From the NCBI RefSeq assembly GCF_008056315.1, contig NZ_VRKQ01000008.1, positions 576,957 through 640,956 on the forward strand: a stretch of DNA of 64,000 bases. The letters run 5' to 3'. A program made the translations under genes and the position numbers. The notes below the pieces were generated by a model. It saw only the letters and a list, made by a program, of their open reading frames with translations. It did not search any database and was not told where the DNA came from. The stretch comes from Seonamhaeicola maritimus. Lineage in GTDB: Bacteria > Bacteroidota > Bacteroidia > Flavobacteriales > Flavobacteriaceae. This document shows positions 25,301-33,875 of this stretch, piece by piece; the first letter of the stretch is position 1; each line of letters opens with the position of its first letter.

Positions 25301-28300
25301 CATTAGCGCCAGGTAAAGGAAGACCGCTTTCATCCCTAATAGTTCCAGAAATAAAACCATCTTTTAAGTTTTCATGGAATTCTTCAGATCTTATTGTTCG
25401 GAGGTTATTCAAATAATTATCATATCTCCATTTATTGAAATTCATAGAAAACCCGAACCAATTCCAAGTGTCAAAGTTTTGACTAGGGTAATGAAAACGA
25501 TATCTATTTTTATTATAAACGTTAAATCTGTTTGTTCCAAAGCTCTGTCCAGCGTTACTTCTAAATGATGAATTATAGATTGGATTATTAATTGGATTAA
25601 AGCTCCAAGAATGTGGTTTAAATTGGTCTAAAGAAGCATCGTACATACTAGCTAATAATTCGGCACTAACTTTATCTCCTTTTGGTCCTTTAATATTGAA
25701 ACTCCAAGTTTCATCAGTTCCCGGTTGTAAACGGTCTCTGAAAGTTTTGGTTACTATTTTCAAATCGGTTTTAGGATATGGAACTGAAATGGACTTCGTA
25801 CCTGATTTAAAACTGTTAAAGGCCACTAAGCTATAATGAACTACAAAGCCTCCAACGTCTTCTTTACTAACAGGGATACTAATAACTCTTTTATTATTAT
25901 TTAATTGAAGAATTTCGGTTTGAATTATCTTTTTATCCTTTTCAACAGTAATAGTAACAGAAATATTTTCAGCAGCAGAGGCAAAGGTTATGTATGCCGT
26001 ATCACCAATGTTATAAGACGGTTTATTACTTGAGACACTGAACAATTGATGGTCTGCTAAGGTTTTGTCATCTTCACTAAAAAGTGTGATTTTTGTTTGG
26101 TCTTTCACTTTTTGACCAAACTTGTCTTTACTTTCTAAAGTGATAAGATATTGACCAGATAACCATTTTTTAATTTTACCAAGTTTAAGTTTTTTGGAGT
26201 CTTTGGTGTTAAATTCTTTTTCAAAAACTAAATCACCTTTTTCCCAATTCTCCGGATTATGCTCATTAGTATAAGCATCATGTGGAAATAGATTTTTAAA
26301 AGCTTCTTCTGAAAATTCTTGATAATCGGGAGAAGGCCATAAGCGATTTCTTAAAACACGGTCTGGAGCATTAAGTTTGTAGATTTTAATGGTACCACTA
26401 GCAGGAGCAAACTCGCCATTTAAGTTTTTAGTATCAATTGTAATACTATGGTCTTTTTTTGTTTTATCAAGTTCGGTTTCAATATTTATATTGGCAACCA
26501 AGGCATGATACCCAATATTAACTATAGTATTAGCACTTCTGGTTTCGCCGTTTATATCGGTAACATCAGCAATAACTTCATATTTAAAAATGGGTAAACC
26601 GCTTTTGTCAACGCTTTTATCTGGTATCGCTTTAAATGTGATTTCAAATTCACCTTTGTCATTTGTTATGCTTTTACCATGTGTGATTTCTTGAGGTTCA
26701 CTATTGAATCGCGGACGATACCAATAATACCATTGTGGATATTGTACTTTTCTATGTACTCTATAAACTACTTTTGCATTGGTAATGTTACTTCCTGCAT
26801 ATGCTAAAGCATTTCCTTTTACGGTAATGGAATCATTAATTTTAAAGGTTTCGGTTATAGGTTCAAATTTTGTTTCAAACTTGGGACGTTTGTATTCTTC
26901 CACAGAAAATCTATGCTCTAAATAAAAATCTTCATCATCACCATCAAATTCGATATAATATTCACCATTTAACCCATTGTTAGGAAGAATAAATTCGCCG
27001 GAAACAGATCCATACTCATTGGTTCTAAATTCAAGTTCTTTTATTTCATCATCATTAGAATTAAATAAGGCTGCATAAACAGGTTCGTTTGGTACAACCT
27101 CAGATTTCCTGTTTTTTAATTTCATAGCTATAGCTTTAAAATAAACAGTTTGACCGGGTCTATATATGCTTCTATCTGTAAAAAGAAAGGCTTTGTATTG
27201 CTCTTCTTCTCTTTCAGTGTTTTGACGATTACCCATCCAATAGTTTCCAAAATAGGCTGTTTCATTTCCCTTCTTAACTTTTAATTTTAAGTTTCTATAG
27301 TAGCTCTTACTTTTTTCAATTTTTATAATTCCGTAACTATCGGTAGTGTAATGGTGTGTTTGCCTATTCTTCTGATTACTTATATAAAAAGATAATTCAA
27401 TACTTGCATTTACTATAGGCTCTCCATTATTTCTATTTATAATTTGAAAGATTTGATGCGTATTAGTTTCGGAATCAATTAATGCCATATCTGTAACCTG
27501 AAGTGTGGTAAAAGCATAAGAATCTTGATTGTTTTCTTGACTTGTTGCTACAATTAAATACCTGCCATTATTAAGTTTAGGTACTAATACCTCGGTGGTA
27601 TGAGTTTGATAATCGTTTTCATTTCTTAGAATGCTTTCCCAAGTGTTAGAAGCATCTAATTTGTTTATGAATTCCCATTTGTCTTCTTGTCTGTAAGATT
27701 TATTGAATTTTTCAAATTGTTTTTCACTTAACTTAAAAGCTTTAAAGAAAAGAGTGTCTAAGTTTTTGTAGCGCACTAATATTCTGGAATGCTTTTGAAT
27801 AGGCAAAAATGTTTCGGTAGTAATATTTAATGATTCTTGCTCTATTTGCTTTTTTAGGGCTTTACATTTTTCAGAACCTGTGCTTTTTGGAAATTTAGAG
27901 ATTGCCCCATCACAAATTTCAATAGCCTCCTTTGCTTTCCATCTAAATGCTTCATTAGAATTCGGACTATACTTTTTGCTTTGTTCATGGTAAACAGAAG
28001 CAATTTCAAAGTCATATAAAGCAGAAATCTCATGAGATTCAAATCTATTACTTTCAGCCTGTAATGCTTTTAAAAGAATGTCTTGTTTGTTGCTAAAAGT
28101 AGCGTGCTGATTAACGAACTTTAATCGTTCAATATTAATGCTTGCTAAAGCTTCTGGTGATTCATCTTTTAAATGAAACTGAATTAAATTTTGATATATT
28201 TTTAAAGCATGTAATTGTAGAGAAGTTGTATCTTTTGATGATAATTTTAGTTTTGAATATACAATAGCATCACCTAAAAATTCAGGATTGTCAATCTCAA

Positions 28301-28943
28301 ATTTGTAAGCAGGTTTGGTAATATGCGTTTCATTGGTTTTGTAAAACACCAAAGCATTGTGGCTTAAAAAATCGAATAAAGTAGGTCTATATGTTTTAGA
28401 ATTTTCTAGAGTAACTAGAAGGTCATCATATTTATTTAGTAATTCTAGTTGAAGCATTAAACCATTTTGTAATGAATTTTGGTAATGCCCATGAATTTCA
28501 TTGAATAAGGTTTGTAAATCCCAAGTACGGAAATCTAAGTCGTCTACCTTTTCTAATGTTTTGGTTCGGTTATAAAATTTGTATCTGTTCTTATTAAAAT
28601 ACTGCCAATACAAGTTTGCAAGCAAGTTTTCTAAAATGTTCTTAGTAGGGAATTCACTCCTTTCTATTTCAGCTTTAAAATTATTTATGATTTTAAATTG
28701 TGCATCTTCTTCTAATATTAAAGCAAATTTGCTTTTAAAAAGCATGGTTTTAATAAGTTGAGGCGTGTTATTGTCTTTTTTGGCTTTTGCCGAAATATCC
28801 TCTACTATTTTAAGAGCAGATTTAGGCAAGCCTTCAATTTCAAAATTCTCAACATTTTTCCAAAGGGTGGCGTAATCCTTATTTTGAGCTATTGAACCAT
28901 GAGCAAATAATATTATCATTAAAAAGGGTAAAATTCGTTTCAT
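22380..28943 (-). CDS. Alpha-2-macroglobulin with inserted SusC-type regulatory and plug domains
   Basis: A very large exported protein of 2187 residues with Sec signal (first 20 residues, no lipobox). Order: helical N-terminal region (about 20-370); MG2 domain with TDRSIYRPGQTVYF near 590; further macroglobulin domains; MG6 with AELLASMYD near 1100. A carboxypeptidase-regulatory-like domain follows (ISGTIRDESGLPLPGANV from about 1198), then a TonB-box-like EVVVVGYG (1274-1281) and a SusC plug (QGKIAGV to IITTKKG, ending about 1397). The core macroglobulin motif (ETAFFFP at 1412) comes next, then the thioester motif CNEQ (Cys1638) and the receptor-binding-like end. Macroglobulins trap proteases; here the bait-region position is taken by the plug block. 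No PBP1C gene is adjacent. Confidence 0.92.
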   Translation of the reverse strand: MKRILPFLMIILFAHGSIAQNKDYATLWKNVENFEIEGLPKSALKIVEDISAKAKKDNNTPQLIKTMLFKSKFALILEEDAQFKIINNFKAEIERSEFPTKNILENLLANLYWQYFNKNRYKFYNRTKTLEKVDDLDFRTWDLQTLFNEIHGHYQNSLQNGLMLQLELLNKYDDLLVTLENSKTYRPTLFDFLSHNALVFYKTNETHITKPAYKFEIDNPEFLGDAIVYSKLKLSSKDTTSLQLHALKIYQNLIQFHLKDESPEALASINIERLKFVNQHATFSNKQDILLKALQAESNRFESHEISALYDFEIASVYHEQSKKYSPNSNEAFRWKAKEAIEICDGAISKFPKSTGSEKCKALKKQIEQESLNITTETFLPIQKHSRILVRYKNLDTLFFKAFKLSEKQFEKFNKSYRQEDKWEFINKLDASNTWESILRNENDYQTHTTEVLVPKLNNGRYLIVATSQENNQDSYAFTTLQVTDMALIDSETNTHQIFQIINRNNGEPIVNASIELSFYISNQKNRQTHHYTTDSYGIIKIEKSKSYYRNLKLKVKKGNETAYFGNYWMGNRQNTEREEEQYKAFLFTDRSIYRPGQTVYFKAIAMKLKNRKSEVVPNEPVYAALFNSNDDEIKELEFRTNEYGSVSGEFILPNNGLNGEYYIEFDGDDEDFYLEHRFSVEEYKRPKFETKFEPITETFKINDSITVKGNALAYAGSNITNAKVVYRVHRKVQYPQWYYWYRPRFNSEPQEITHGKSITNDKGEFEITFKAIPDKSVDKSGLPIFKYEVIADVTDINGETRSANTIVNIGYHALVANINIETELDKTKKDHSITIDTKNLNGEFAPASGTIKIYKLNAPDRVLRNRLWPSPDYQEFSEEAFKNLFPHDAYTNEHNPENWEKGDLVFEKEFNTKDSKKLKLGKIKKWLSGQYLITLESKDKFGQKVKDQTKITLFSEDDKTLADHQLFSVSSNKPSYNIGDTAYITFASAAENISVTITVEKDKKIIQTEILQLNNNKRVISIPVSKEDVGGFVVHYSLVAFNSFKSGTKSISVPYPKTDLKIVTKTFRDRLQPGTDETWSFNIKGPKGDKVSAELLASMYDASLDQFKPHSWSFNPINNPIYNSSFRSNAGQSFGTNRFNVYNKNRYRFHYPSQNFDTWNWFGFSMNFNKWRYDNYLNNLRTIRSEEFHENLKDGFISGTIRDESGLPLPGANVMVKGTTNGTTTDFDGNFMIKASSKDELVISYLGFNTQKIGVSQNRLNITLSEDGAALDEVVVVGYGTQRKKSITGAVSMVVSEELEVSEGMADAIQGKIAGVSVSSSSGVPGATANIQIRGMGSADKNKKPLLIIDGKIIEGDLDIPTSDIQSIDVLKDAAATAIYGARGANGVVIITTKKGLNELTQVQVRKNLNETAFFFPHLKTDENGSVSFSFTTPEALTQWKLQLIAHTKTLESATKTLTTVTQKELMVIPNAPRFLREGDQITISTKVANLTEKELSGQALLVLTDAITGNNIDAKLSNSTNNKPFVINAKGNTQVSWNLSIPEEVQAVQYKVIAKTADFSDGEQNALPVLSNRMLVTETLPMWIKSNETKTFTLDKLKNVSSGSLKHHKLTLEMTSNPAWYAVQALPYLMEYPYQCNEQTFSRYYANTLASHIANSNPRIQEVFNQWKSQDALISNLEKNDELKSILIQETPWLRDAQSETEQKKRIALLFDLNKMNNELQSALDKLEINQMSSGAWAWFKGGYENRWITQHIIAGFGHLNKLSVTSSSVEGSMIKRAIKYLDAQFVKEYNNLKKYDAKRDLSKDHLSYTQLHYLYARSFYPENKKSKEVEEISKYYQSQIQKYWLKRSLYAKGLMALVSHRNGDIKTGGKILKSLKENSITSEELGMYWKTNTNSWFWYQAPIETQALMIETFSEVGAVIQNEAKNLETIDNLKIWLLKNKQTNKWKTTKATTDAVYALLLQGSEWLSVTDMVDIVLGGQKIEPSKLEDVKVEAGTGYFKTSWNTSEIKQDMAEVELTKKGDGIAWGSLYWQYFEDLDKITSAETPLKLAKKLFLKKNTDTGEEISEITSDTNLKVGDLVRVRIELRSDRAMEFVHMKDMRASGLEPVNVISKYKWQNGLGYYESTKDASTNFFYDYLPKGVYVFEYDLRVNNAGNMSNGITTIQSMYSPEFSSHSEGVRIKVQ
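23619..23647. repeat. Dispersed-repeat-like segment inside the macroglobulin gene
   Basis: The stretch containing CCTTCGACTGAACTCGAGG and then TGACAC resembles intergenic dispersed repeats known to me from flavobacterial genomes, yet here it is read in frame and encodes a short Ser/Val-rich loop (SVTSSSVEG) in the thioester-domain region. The similarity is from memory only. Confidence 0.35.
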
Positions 28944-29058
28944 TGTAAATTAATTTACATCTAAAGTATATTCAAAAGCTATACCAAAAAAAGTAGAATG
29001 AGTAAACCGCATAAATGGTTGAGTGAAGTTACTTATTTTTAAAGAAACTTGTAATGTT

Positions 29059-29066
29059 TAACTTTG
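29059..29066 (+). promoter_or_regulatory. -7 box of the TPR gene
   Basis: TAACTTTG matches TAnnTTTG and lies 19 bases before the ATG at 29086, in the short gap divergent from the macroglobulin gene. No -33 box recognised. Confidence 0.4.
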
Positions 29067-29085
29067 TGCTTCCGACATAAACTCC

Positions 29086-30039
29086 ATGAACAAATTTATC
29101 TACTTGTTATTATTACCCATTTTTGGCTTCGGCCAGCTTAATATTGATAGAGCTCAAGATTTAATTAAAAAGAATCAATTTGAACAAGCAGAACAAATAC
29201 TGGTAGAGTATGTCAATGGCAACCCCAATGATATTCAGGCTACAGAGCTTTTAGGAGATGCGTATGGTCATCAAAAAAAATGGGATGAGGCTATTGAGCA
29301 ATATAAGAAGCTGGTAGAATCTAGTCCACAAAACGCAAATTATCATTACAAGTATGGAGGTGTATTAGGGATGAAATCACTTTCTGTAAGTAAGCTTAAA
29401 GCTTTAGGTATCATTGGAGATGTAAAGGCTTCTTTTTTAAAGGCGGCAGAATTAGATCCAGAGCATGTTGATGTTCGTTGGGCTTTGGTAGAGTTGTATA
29501 TGCAATTACCTGGAATTATAGGTGGTAGTAAAAGTAAATCACTAAAGTATGCCAGCGAATTAGAAAATCTATCACCTGTAGATGGTTATCTAGCTAAAGG
29601 GTACATTCATGAATACGACAAAGAACCAGAACTTGCTGAAAAATATTATATGCAAGCATTAAAAATTGGGGGTTCTGTTACTTGTTTTGAAAAACTTACT
29701 AGCTTTTATGAAAACCAAAATGAACCCTTAAAGGCCATTGGTAATTTAGAAAAGGCATACAGAAAGCATAACAGAAATGCTATGCATTATCAAATAGGTA
29801 AGGTTTGTGCAGACTACAATATTCAATTAGAGAAAGGAGAACGTTGTTTAAAAGCCTTTATTAAAAACCATTCAGTAAAAGATGGTGTGCCGTTAGAATG
29901 GGGTTATTTTAGGTTGGCTCAAATACGTAAAAACAAATTGGATAAACCAGGTGCTTTAAAGTGGATTAATAAAGCATTGGCCACTAAAGTTGATTTTGAA
30001 CAAGCCGAAGAAGAAAAAGCTAAAATATTGGCTCTTTAA
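29086..30039 (+). CDS. Exported tetratricopeptide-repeat protein
   Basis: A 317-residue protein with a signal peptide (MNKFIYLLLLPIFGFGQ) followed by TPR-type helix pairs over residues about 20-310. Examples are QAEQILVEYVNGNPNDIQATELLGDAYGHQKKWDEAIEQYKK and ELDPEHVDVRWALVELYMQLPG. A glycine-rich loop, GIIGGSKSKSLK, interrupts the repeats. It probably serves as a periplasmic scaffold. It is divergent from the macroglobulin gene and 36 bases upstream of mpl; whether it works with either is unknown. Confidence 0.85.
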   Translation: MNKFIYLLLLPIFGFGQLNIDRAQDLIKKNQFEQAEQILVEYVNGNPNDIQATELLGDAYGHQKKWDEAIEQYKKLVESSPQNANYHYKYGGVLGMKSLSVSKLKALGIIGDVKASFLKAAELDPEHVDVRWALVELYMQLPGIIGGSKSKSLKYASELENLSPVDGYLAKGYIHEYDKEPELAEKYYMQALKIGGSVTCFEKLTSFYENQNEPLKAIGNLEKAYRKHNRNAMHYQIGKVCADYNIQLEKGERCLKAFIKNHSVKDGVPLEWGYFRLAQIRKNKLDKPGALKWINKALATKVDFEQAEEEKAKILAL

Positions 30040-30075
30040 TTTGCTTTTTGAAGTTTCCTTCTTGACATTTGTTAC

Positions 30076-31431
30076 ATGAACGTACATTTTATTGCTATAG
30101 GTGGTGCTGCAATGCATAATTTGGCACTGGCATTACATAACAAAGGATATCAAGTTACGGGAAGTGACGATACTATTTTTGAACCTTCAAAGTCTAGATT
30201 AGAGGCAAAAGGTTTATTGCCTGAAGCGTTTGGGTGGTTTCCAGAAAAAATTTCAGAAAATCTTGATGCTATTGTATTGGGGATGCATGCCAAAGAGGAT
30301 AATCCGGAGTTATTGAAAGCTCAAGAATTAGGATTGAAAATTTATAGCTACCCGGAGTTTTTATACGAACAGTCTAAACATAAAACCAGAGTTGTAATTG
30401 GTGGAAGTCATGGTAAAACAACCATTACCTCAATGATTTTACATGTTATGCATTATCATGATAGAGATGTTGATTATATGGTGGGGGCACAATTGGAAGG
30501 TTTTGATGTGATGGTGAAACTCACCGAAGAAAACGATTTTATAGTTTTAGAGGGCGATGAATATTTGAGTTCTCCAATTGATAGACGGCCAAAATTTCAT
30601 TTGTACAAACCTAATATTGCTCTGTTAAGTGGTATTGCTTGGGACCATATTAATGTATTTCCAACTTACGAGAATTATGTTGAGCAATTCAGCATTTTTA
30701 TAGATTCTATTGTAAATGGTGGAAGTATTAATTATAATGTAGAAGACGCAGAAGTAAAAAGAGTTGTTGAAGCTTCAGAAAATACCATTAGAAAAATACC
30801 GTATCAAACTCCAGATTATACTGTTGAAAATGGTGAAACTCTTTTAGAAACTCCTGAAGGACCATTACCTATTGAAGTATTTGGTAAACATAACCTTAAT
30901 AATTTGGCAGGTGCTAAGTGGATTTGTCAACACATGGGTATTGATGAAGATGATTTTTATGAAGCCATTGCTACTTTTAAAGGAGCTAGTAAGCGTTTAG
31001 AGAAAATAGCTGAAGGATCCAATAGTGTGGCTTATAAAGATTTTGCGCATTCACCTAGTAAAGTGGAAGCCACAGCCAATGCAGTTAAAGAACAATATCA
31101 AAATAGAAAGTTGGTTGCATGCTTAGAATTACACACATACAGTAGTTTAAATGCTGAGTTTTTAAAAGAATATAAAGGCGCTTTAAATGCTGCCGATGTT
31201 GCTGTTGTTTTCTATTCACCGCATGCTGTAGAAATTAAAAAACTAGATGCTGTTTCGCATGAGCAAATAGCCAATGCTTTCCAACGTGATGATTTGGTTA
31301 TTTACACCAACCCAGACGATTTTAAAGATTTTCTATTTTCTCAAAACTTTGATAATAAGGCTTTATTATTGATGAGTTCTGGGAATTATGGCGGATTAGA
31401 TTTTGAAGCTGTTAAAGGTTTAATTGGTTAA
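30076..31431 (+). CDS. mpl: UDP-N-acetylmuramate:L-Ala-gamma-D-Glu-meso-DAP ligase
   Basis: Murein-recycling Mur-type ligase that attaches the recovered tripeptide to UDP-MurNAc in the cytosol. It has 451 residues. Domain 1 starts VHFIAIGGAAMHNLALALHNKGYQVTGSDD. The ATP loop is GGSHGKTTITSMI (residues about 108-120), followed by VLEGDEYLSSPIDRRPKF and the Mpl-typical DFAHSPSKVEATANAVKEQY (about 322-341). The last segment, MSSGNYGGLDFE, is also typical of Mpl rather than MurC. Confidence 0.92.
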   Translation: MNVHFIAIGGAAMHNLALALHNKGYQVTGSDDTIFEPSKSRLEAKGLLPEAFGWFPEKISENLDAIVLGMHAKEDNPELLKAQELGLKIYSYPEFLYEQSKHKTRVVIGGSHGKTTITSMILHVMHYHDRDVDYMVGAQLEGFDVMVKLTEENDFIVLEGDEYLSSPIDRRPKFHLYKPNIALLSGIAWDHINVFPTYENYVEQFSIFIDSIVNGGSINYNVEDAEVKRVVEASENTIRKIPYQTPDYTVENGETLLETPEGPLPIEVFGKHNLNNLAGAKWICQHMGIDEDDFYEAIATFKGASKRLEKIAEGSNSVAYKDFAHSPSKVEATANAVKEQYQNRKLVACLELHTYSSLNAEFLKEYKGALNAADVAVVFYSPHAVEIKKLDAVSHEQIANAFQRDDLVIYTNPDDFKDFLFSQNFDNKALLLMSSGNYGGLDFEAVKGLIG

Positions 31432-31436
31432 GCTAG

Positions 31437-32168
31437 TTATGATTTAACCCTTATTGGCTGTAATTTTTCTGGAATAACATTATCAAGTTTAGCATAAGCT
31501 AAGGTGAATTCATCATTACGTATATCATCAAGAAGCCAATTGCCATCGGTATATTCCATTATCCAAACTTTTGTTTCATCATAGAATCCTCTTTTGCCCT
31601 GAACCACCCGATGAGTCTCTCTATTAATGAGATAATCTTCAATACTTCCGGTAATACTGAAAGCAATTTTAGATCCTTCAAAGTTGTCTTCATCAGTAAT
31701 TTCTAGGTATAAAGGTTTTATACTACTTATACTTTGAAGTTTACATACATTTCTAAGGTTTTCACTTTTCCATCTATCCAAATGTACCAGCTGTTGATTT
31801 TGCCAATACCAATGATTAACATAAGAAGAAACCTCCTTCATGTCTTCTTTATTCCATGCTAAATAAACTCTACTAAAAACATTTGAAACATTCTTTTCAA
31901 GGTTTAACCACATAAAATCTCTATTTATAAGTCCAAGTTTAGCAAGTTGTTTTTTGGCTTTTCTTATAGCTATAAACTCAATTGTTCTTAAATAAAAGAT
32001 TAACGGTAAAAGAATTATGGCTAAAAGGCTTAAGATAACTTTACCCCACCAAGTTTTAAATAGCGCCTTAGCTACTGTTCCTCCTGGCCCTGCATAAACC
32101 GGGTCAATAAATAAAAATAAAACGAATACAATTGTTAGAATTAGGGTTAGTTTGTGTTGCTGTTTCAT
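31437..32168 (-). CDS. Tim44-like domain membrane protein
   Basis: A 243-residue protein with a signal or N-terminal helix (about 7-26), a second membrane helix (about 41-60) and a soluble Tim44-like domain (about 75-225; VFSRVYLAWNKEDMKEVSSYVNHWYWQNQ and later KVWIMEYTDGNWLLDDI). Such domains bind membranes or precursor proteins. Its 3' end is convergent with mpl at 5 bases distance. It lies 8 bases after the next gene, so the two form a pair. Confidence 0.8.
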   Translation of the reverse strand: MKQQHKLTLILTIVFVLFLFIDPVYAGPGGTVAKALFKTWWGKVILSLLAIILLPLIFYLRTIEFIAIRKAKKQLAKLGLINRDFMWLNLEKNVSNVFSRVYLAWNKEDMKEVSSYVNHWYWQNQQLVHLDRWKSENLRNVCKLQSISSIKPLYLEITDEDNFEGSKIAFSITGSIEDYLINRETHRVVQGKRGFYDETKVWIMEYTDGNWLLDDIRNDEFTLAYAKLDNVIPEKLQPIRVKS

Positions 32169-32176
32169 GGTTTGTA

Positions 32177-32656
32177 TTACTTTAAAATTCTATAAAAATC
32201 AAAAAGGCTAAAAAGTATAATTATAGCAATATATTTTACTTGTTTAGAGCTTAAACTTCTTTGTTTTAACCAACTTAATGCTGGTAATAAAAATACTAAT
32301 GCAAAGACATACTGTATATAAATTTCACCTGTAGAATTTAGATACCACTTACCAGTATCTACCTTGGTTATTTTTGAAGTTTCTTCGTGAAAGAAAGACG
32401 TTGTTAAAATTACATTATCTCCAACTTTGAGAGCATTAAATACTTCTTGAGTGAATTGATCGTTATTGTTTTCAAAATAGATGCTGTACGTAGTTCTGTC
32501 AAACTTTGCTCTATAGCTTTCGTTTTTAGACACTACTGTGGTTTCAATCTCTTTATAAGGTAAGAATGACTCAGAAAAAGTAAGTAAACCTGCCACCACA
32601 GGGATTATGGCTAATAATTTGACCTGCCTACTATATTTAGAAAAATTAATTCTCAA
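32177..32656 (-). CDS. Membrane protein of unknown function paired with the Tim44-like gene
   Basis: A 159-residue protein with a hydrophobic N-terminal segment (about 12-29), a central beta-rich domain (about 38-110) and two C-terminal hydrophobic stretches (about 112-125, 139-155). No domain recognised with confidence; the central part looks like a small beta barrel of the kind found in DUF3592-like proteins. Tight spacing suggests it works with the Tim44-like protein. Confidence 0.65.
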   Translation of the reverse strand: MRINFSKYSRQVKLLAIIPVVAGLLTFSESFLPYKEIETTVVSKNESYRAKFDRTTYSIYFENNNDQFTQEVFNALKVGDNVILTTSFFHEETSKITKVDTGKWYLNSTGEIYIQYVFALVFLLPALSWLKQRSLSSKQVKYIAIIILFSLFDFYRILK

Positions 32657-32726
32657 TCTTTTAAATTAGATAGATGACTAATTTAAACGTTTTTTCTGAT
32701 ATTTTGAAACAGAAATCAACAAGATA

Positions 32727-33614
32727 TTACTTAAGTTTTTTCTTAAAAAAATCAATAGTTCGTTCCCAAGCTAAATTTGCAGCAGGTTCATCGTACCTTG
32801 GTGTGCTGTTATTATGAAAACCGTGATTAACACCAGGGTAAAAATGAGCGGTATGTTCAATATTATTAGCTTTTAAGGCTTTTTCATAATCTGGCCAGCC
32901 AGCATTAACGCGTTTATCTAATTCAGCAAATTGCAACATTAATGGCGCTTTAATTTTAGCAGTTTCTTCGGCCGATGGTTGTCCGCCGTAAAAAGGAACA
33001 GCTGCTTTTAAAGTGGGTACTCTTACGGCCATCATATTAGAAATCCAACCGCCAAAACAAAAACCAACTACACCAATATTTCCATCACAATTTTTATGGT
33101 TTTTGAGGTAGTTATATGCAGCTATAAAATCTTCTAGCATTTCATTTCTATCTCTTTTACGTTGCATGGTTCTGCCTTCATCATCGTTTCCAGGATAACC
33201 ACCTAAAGGAGTAAGTGCATCAGGTGCTAGACTTATAAAACCTTCTGTAGCAGCACGTCTACCAACATCTTCTATATAAGGGTTTAAGCCACGGTTTTCA
33301 TGAACCACAATAACTCCAGGAAATTTTTTAGATTTCTTTTTTGGTTTAGATAATAAGCCTTTTATTGTGCCTCCACCTTTAGGAGATTCATATTTAATAT
33401 ATTCTGAATCTATACGCTTATCGTCTGGTTTAACCACCAGATTGTCAAAATAATTAGGTGAAATAAAACTTAATAAAGATGTTACAGTAATTCCGCCTAC
33501 TGCATAAAGTGATAACTTTTCAATAAACTGCCGGCGGTCTAATTTGTTATGGGCATAATCATCATAAAGGTCAAATACATCTTGTTTAATGTCTTCTTTT
33601 TTTAACGGTTTCAT
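32727..33614 (-). CDS. Dienelactone hydrolase family protein with Tat-type signal
   Basis: An alpha/beta hydrolase of 295 residues. A twin-arginine-like signal, DRRQFIEKLSLYAVGG, sits at residues about 26-41 after a charged leader, so it is probably exported folded. The DLH catalytic triad is visible: Cys in GVVGFCFGGWIS (about 163-174), Asp in QFAELDKRVN (about 223) and His in NHGFHNNS (about 261-268). The substrate is unknown. It is divergent from the marR efflux operon. Confidence 0.88.
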   Translation of the reverse strand: MKPLKKEDIKQDVFDLYDDYAHNKLDRRQFIEKLSLYAVGGITVTSLLSFISPNYFDNLVVKPDDKRIDSEYIKYESPKGGGTIKGLLSKPKKKSKKFPGVIVVHENRGLNPYIEDVGRRAATEGFISLAPDALTPLGGYPGNDDEGRTMQRKRDRNEMLEDFIAAYNYLKNHKNCDGNIGVVGFCFGGWISNMMAVRVPTLKAAVPFYGGQPSAEETAKIKAPLMLQFAELDKRVNAGWPDYEKALKANNIEHTAHFYPGVNHGFHNNSTPRYDEPAANLAWERTIDFFKKKLK

Positions 33615-33818
33615 AATTGTGGTTTTTAAGTAGAATTTAATGGAAGTAAGTTTGTTGAGGTTTTTAAAGTTACAATAAATAATAGAAATTATTTTGTTGC
33701 TGTATCTAAAAGGATTTTTTTGACTTAATCTCAGAGGGTTTAAATTAATAATATAGTTTTAGTATATAGGATAGAAGATAAAGTCTTTCGATTCGACTAT
33801 ATTCTATCTCTTTTTTAA

Positions 33819-33860
33819 CAAAACTTTAGATAGTTGCATATGCAACTATCTAAAGTTTTG
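33819..33860. promoter_or_regulatory. Perfect 42-bp palindrome, likely MarR operator
   Basis: All 42 bases are self-complementary about the centre GCAT|ATGC; the inner 16 read AGTTGCATATGCAACT and the outer ends CAAAACTTTAGAT. It ends 15 bases before the marR ATG and 3 bases before the TAATTTTG -7 box, so it covers the -33 region. A MarR dimer, or two dimers side by side, bound here would block the efflux operon. Confidence 0.8.
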
Positions 33861-33863
33861 GTC

Positions 33864-33871
33864 TAATTTTG
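33864..33871 (+). promoter_or_regulatory. -7 box of the marR efflux operon
   Basis: TAATTTTG is a full TAnnTTTG match. It ends only 4 bases before the ATG at 33876, so the transcript would be leaderless or nearly so. Confidence 0.55.
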
Positions 33872-33875
33872 TGCC

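Noticed and set aside
24750-25360. The macroglobulin as an assembly or frameshift fusion with a SusC gene
   Set aside because: The frame is continuous, both flanks stay within macroglobulin domains, the plug sequence clearly differs from both SusC genes in the window, and the insertion point matches the natural bait-region site.
24750-25360. Calling the large gene a TonB-dependent receptor because of its plug
   Set aside because: There is no beta barrel after the plug; macroglobulin domains and a thioester motif make up the rest.
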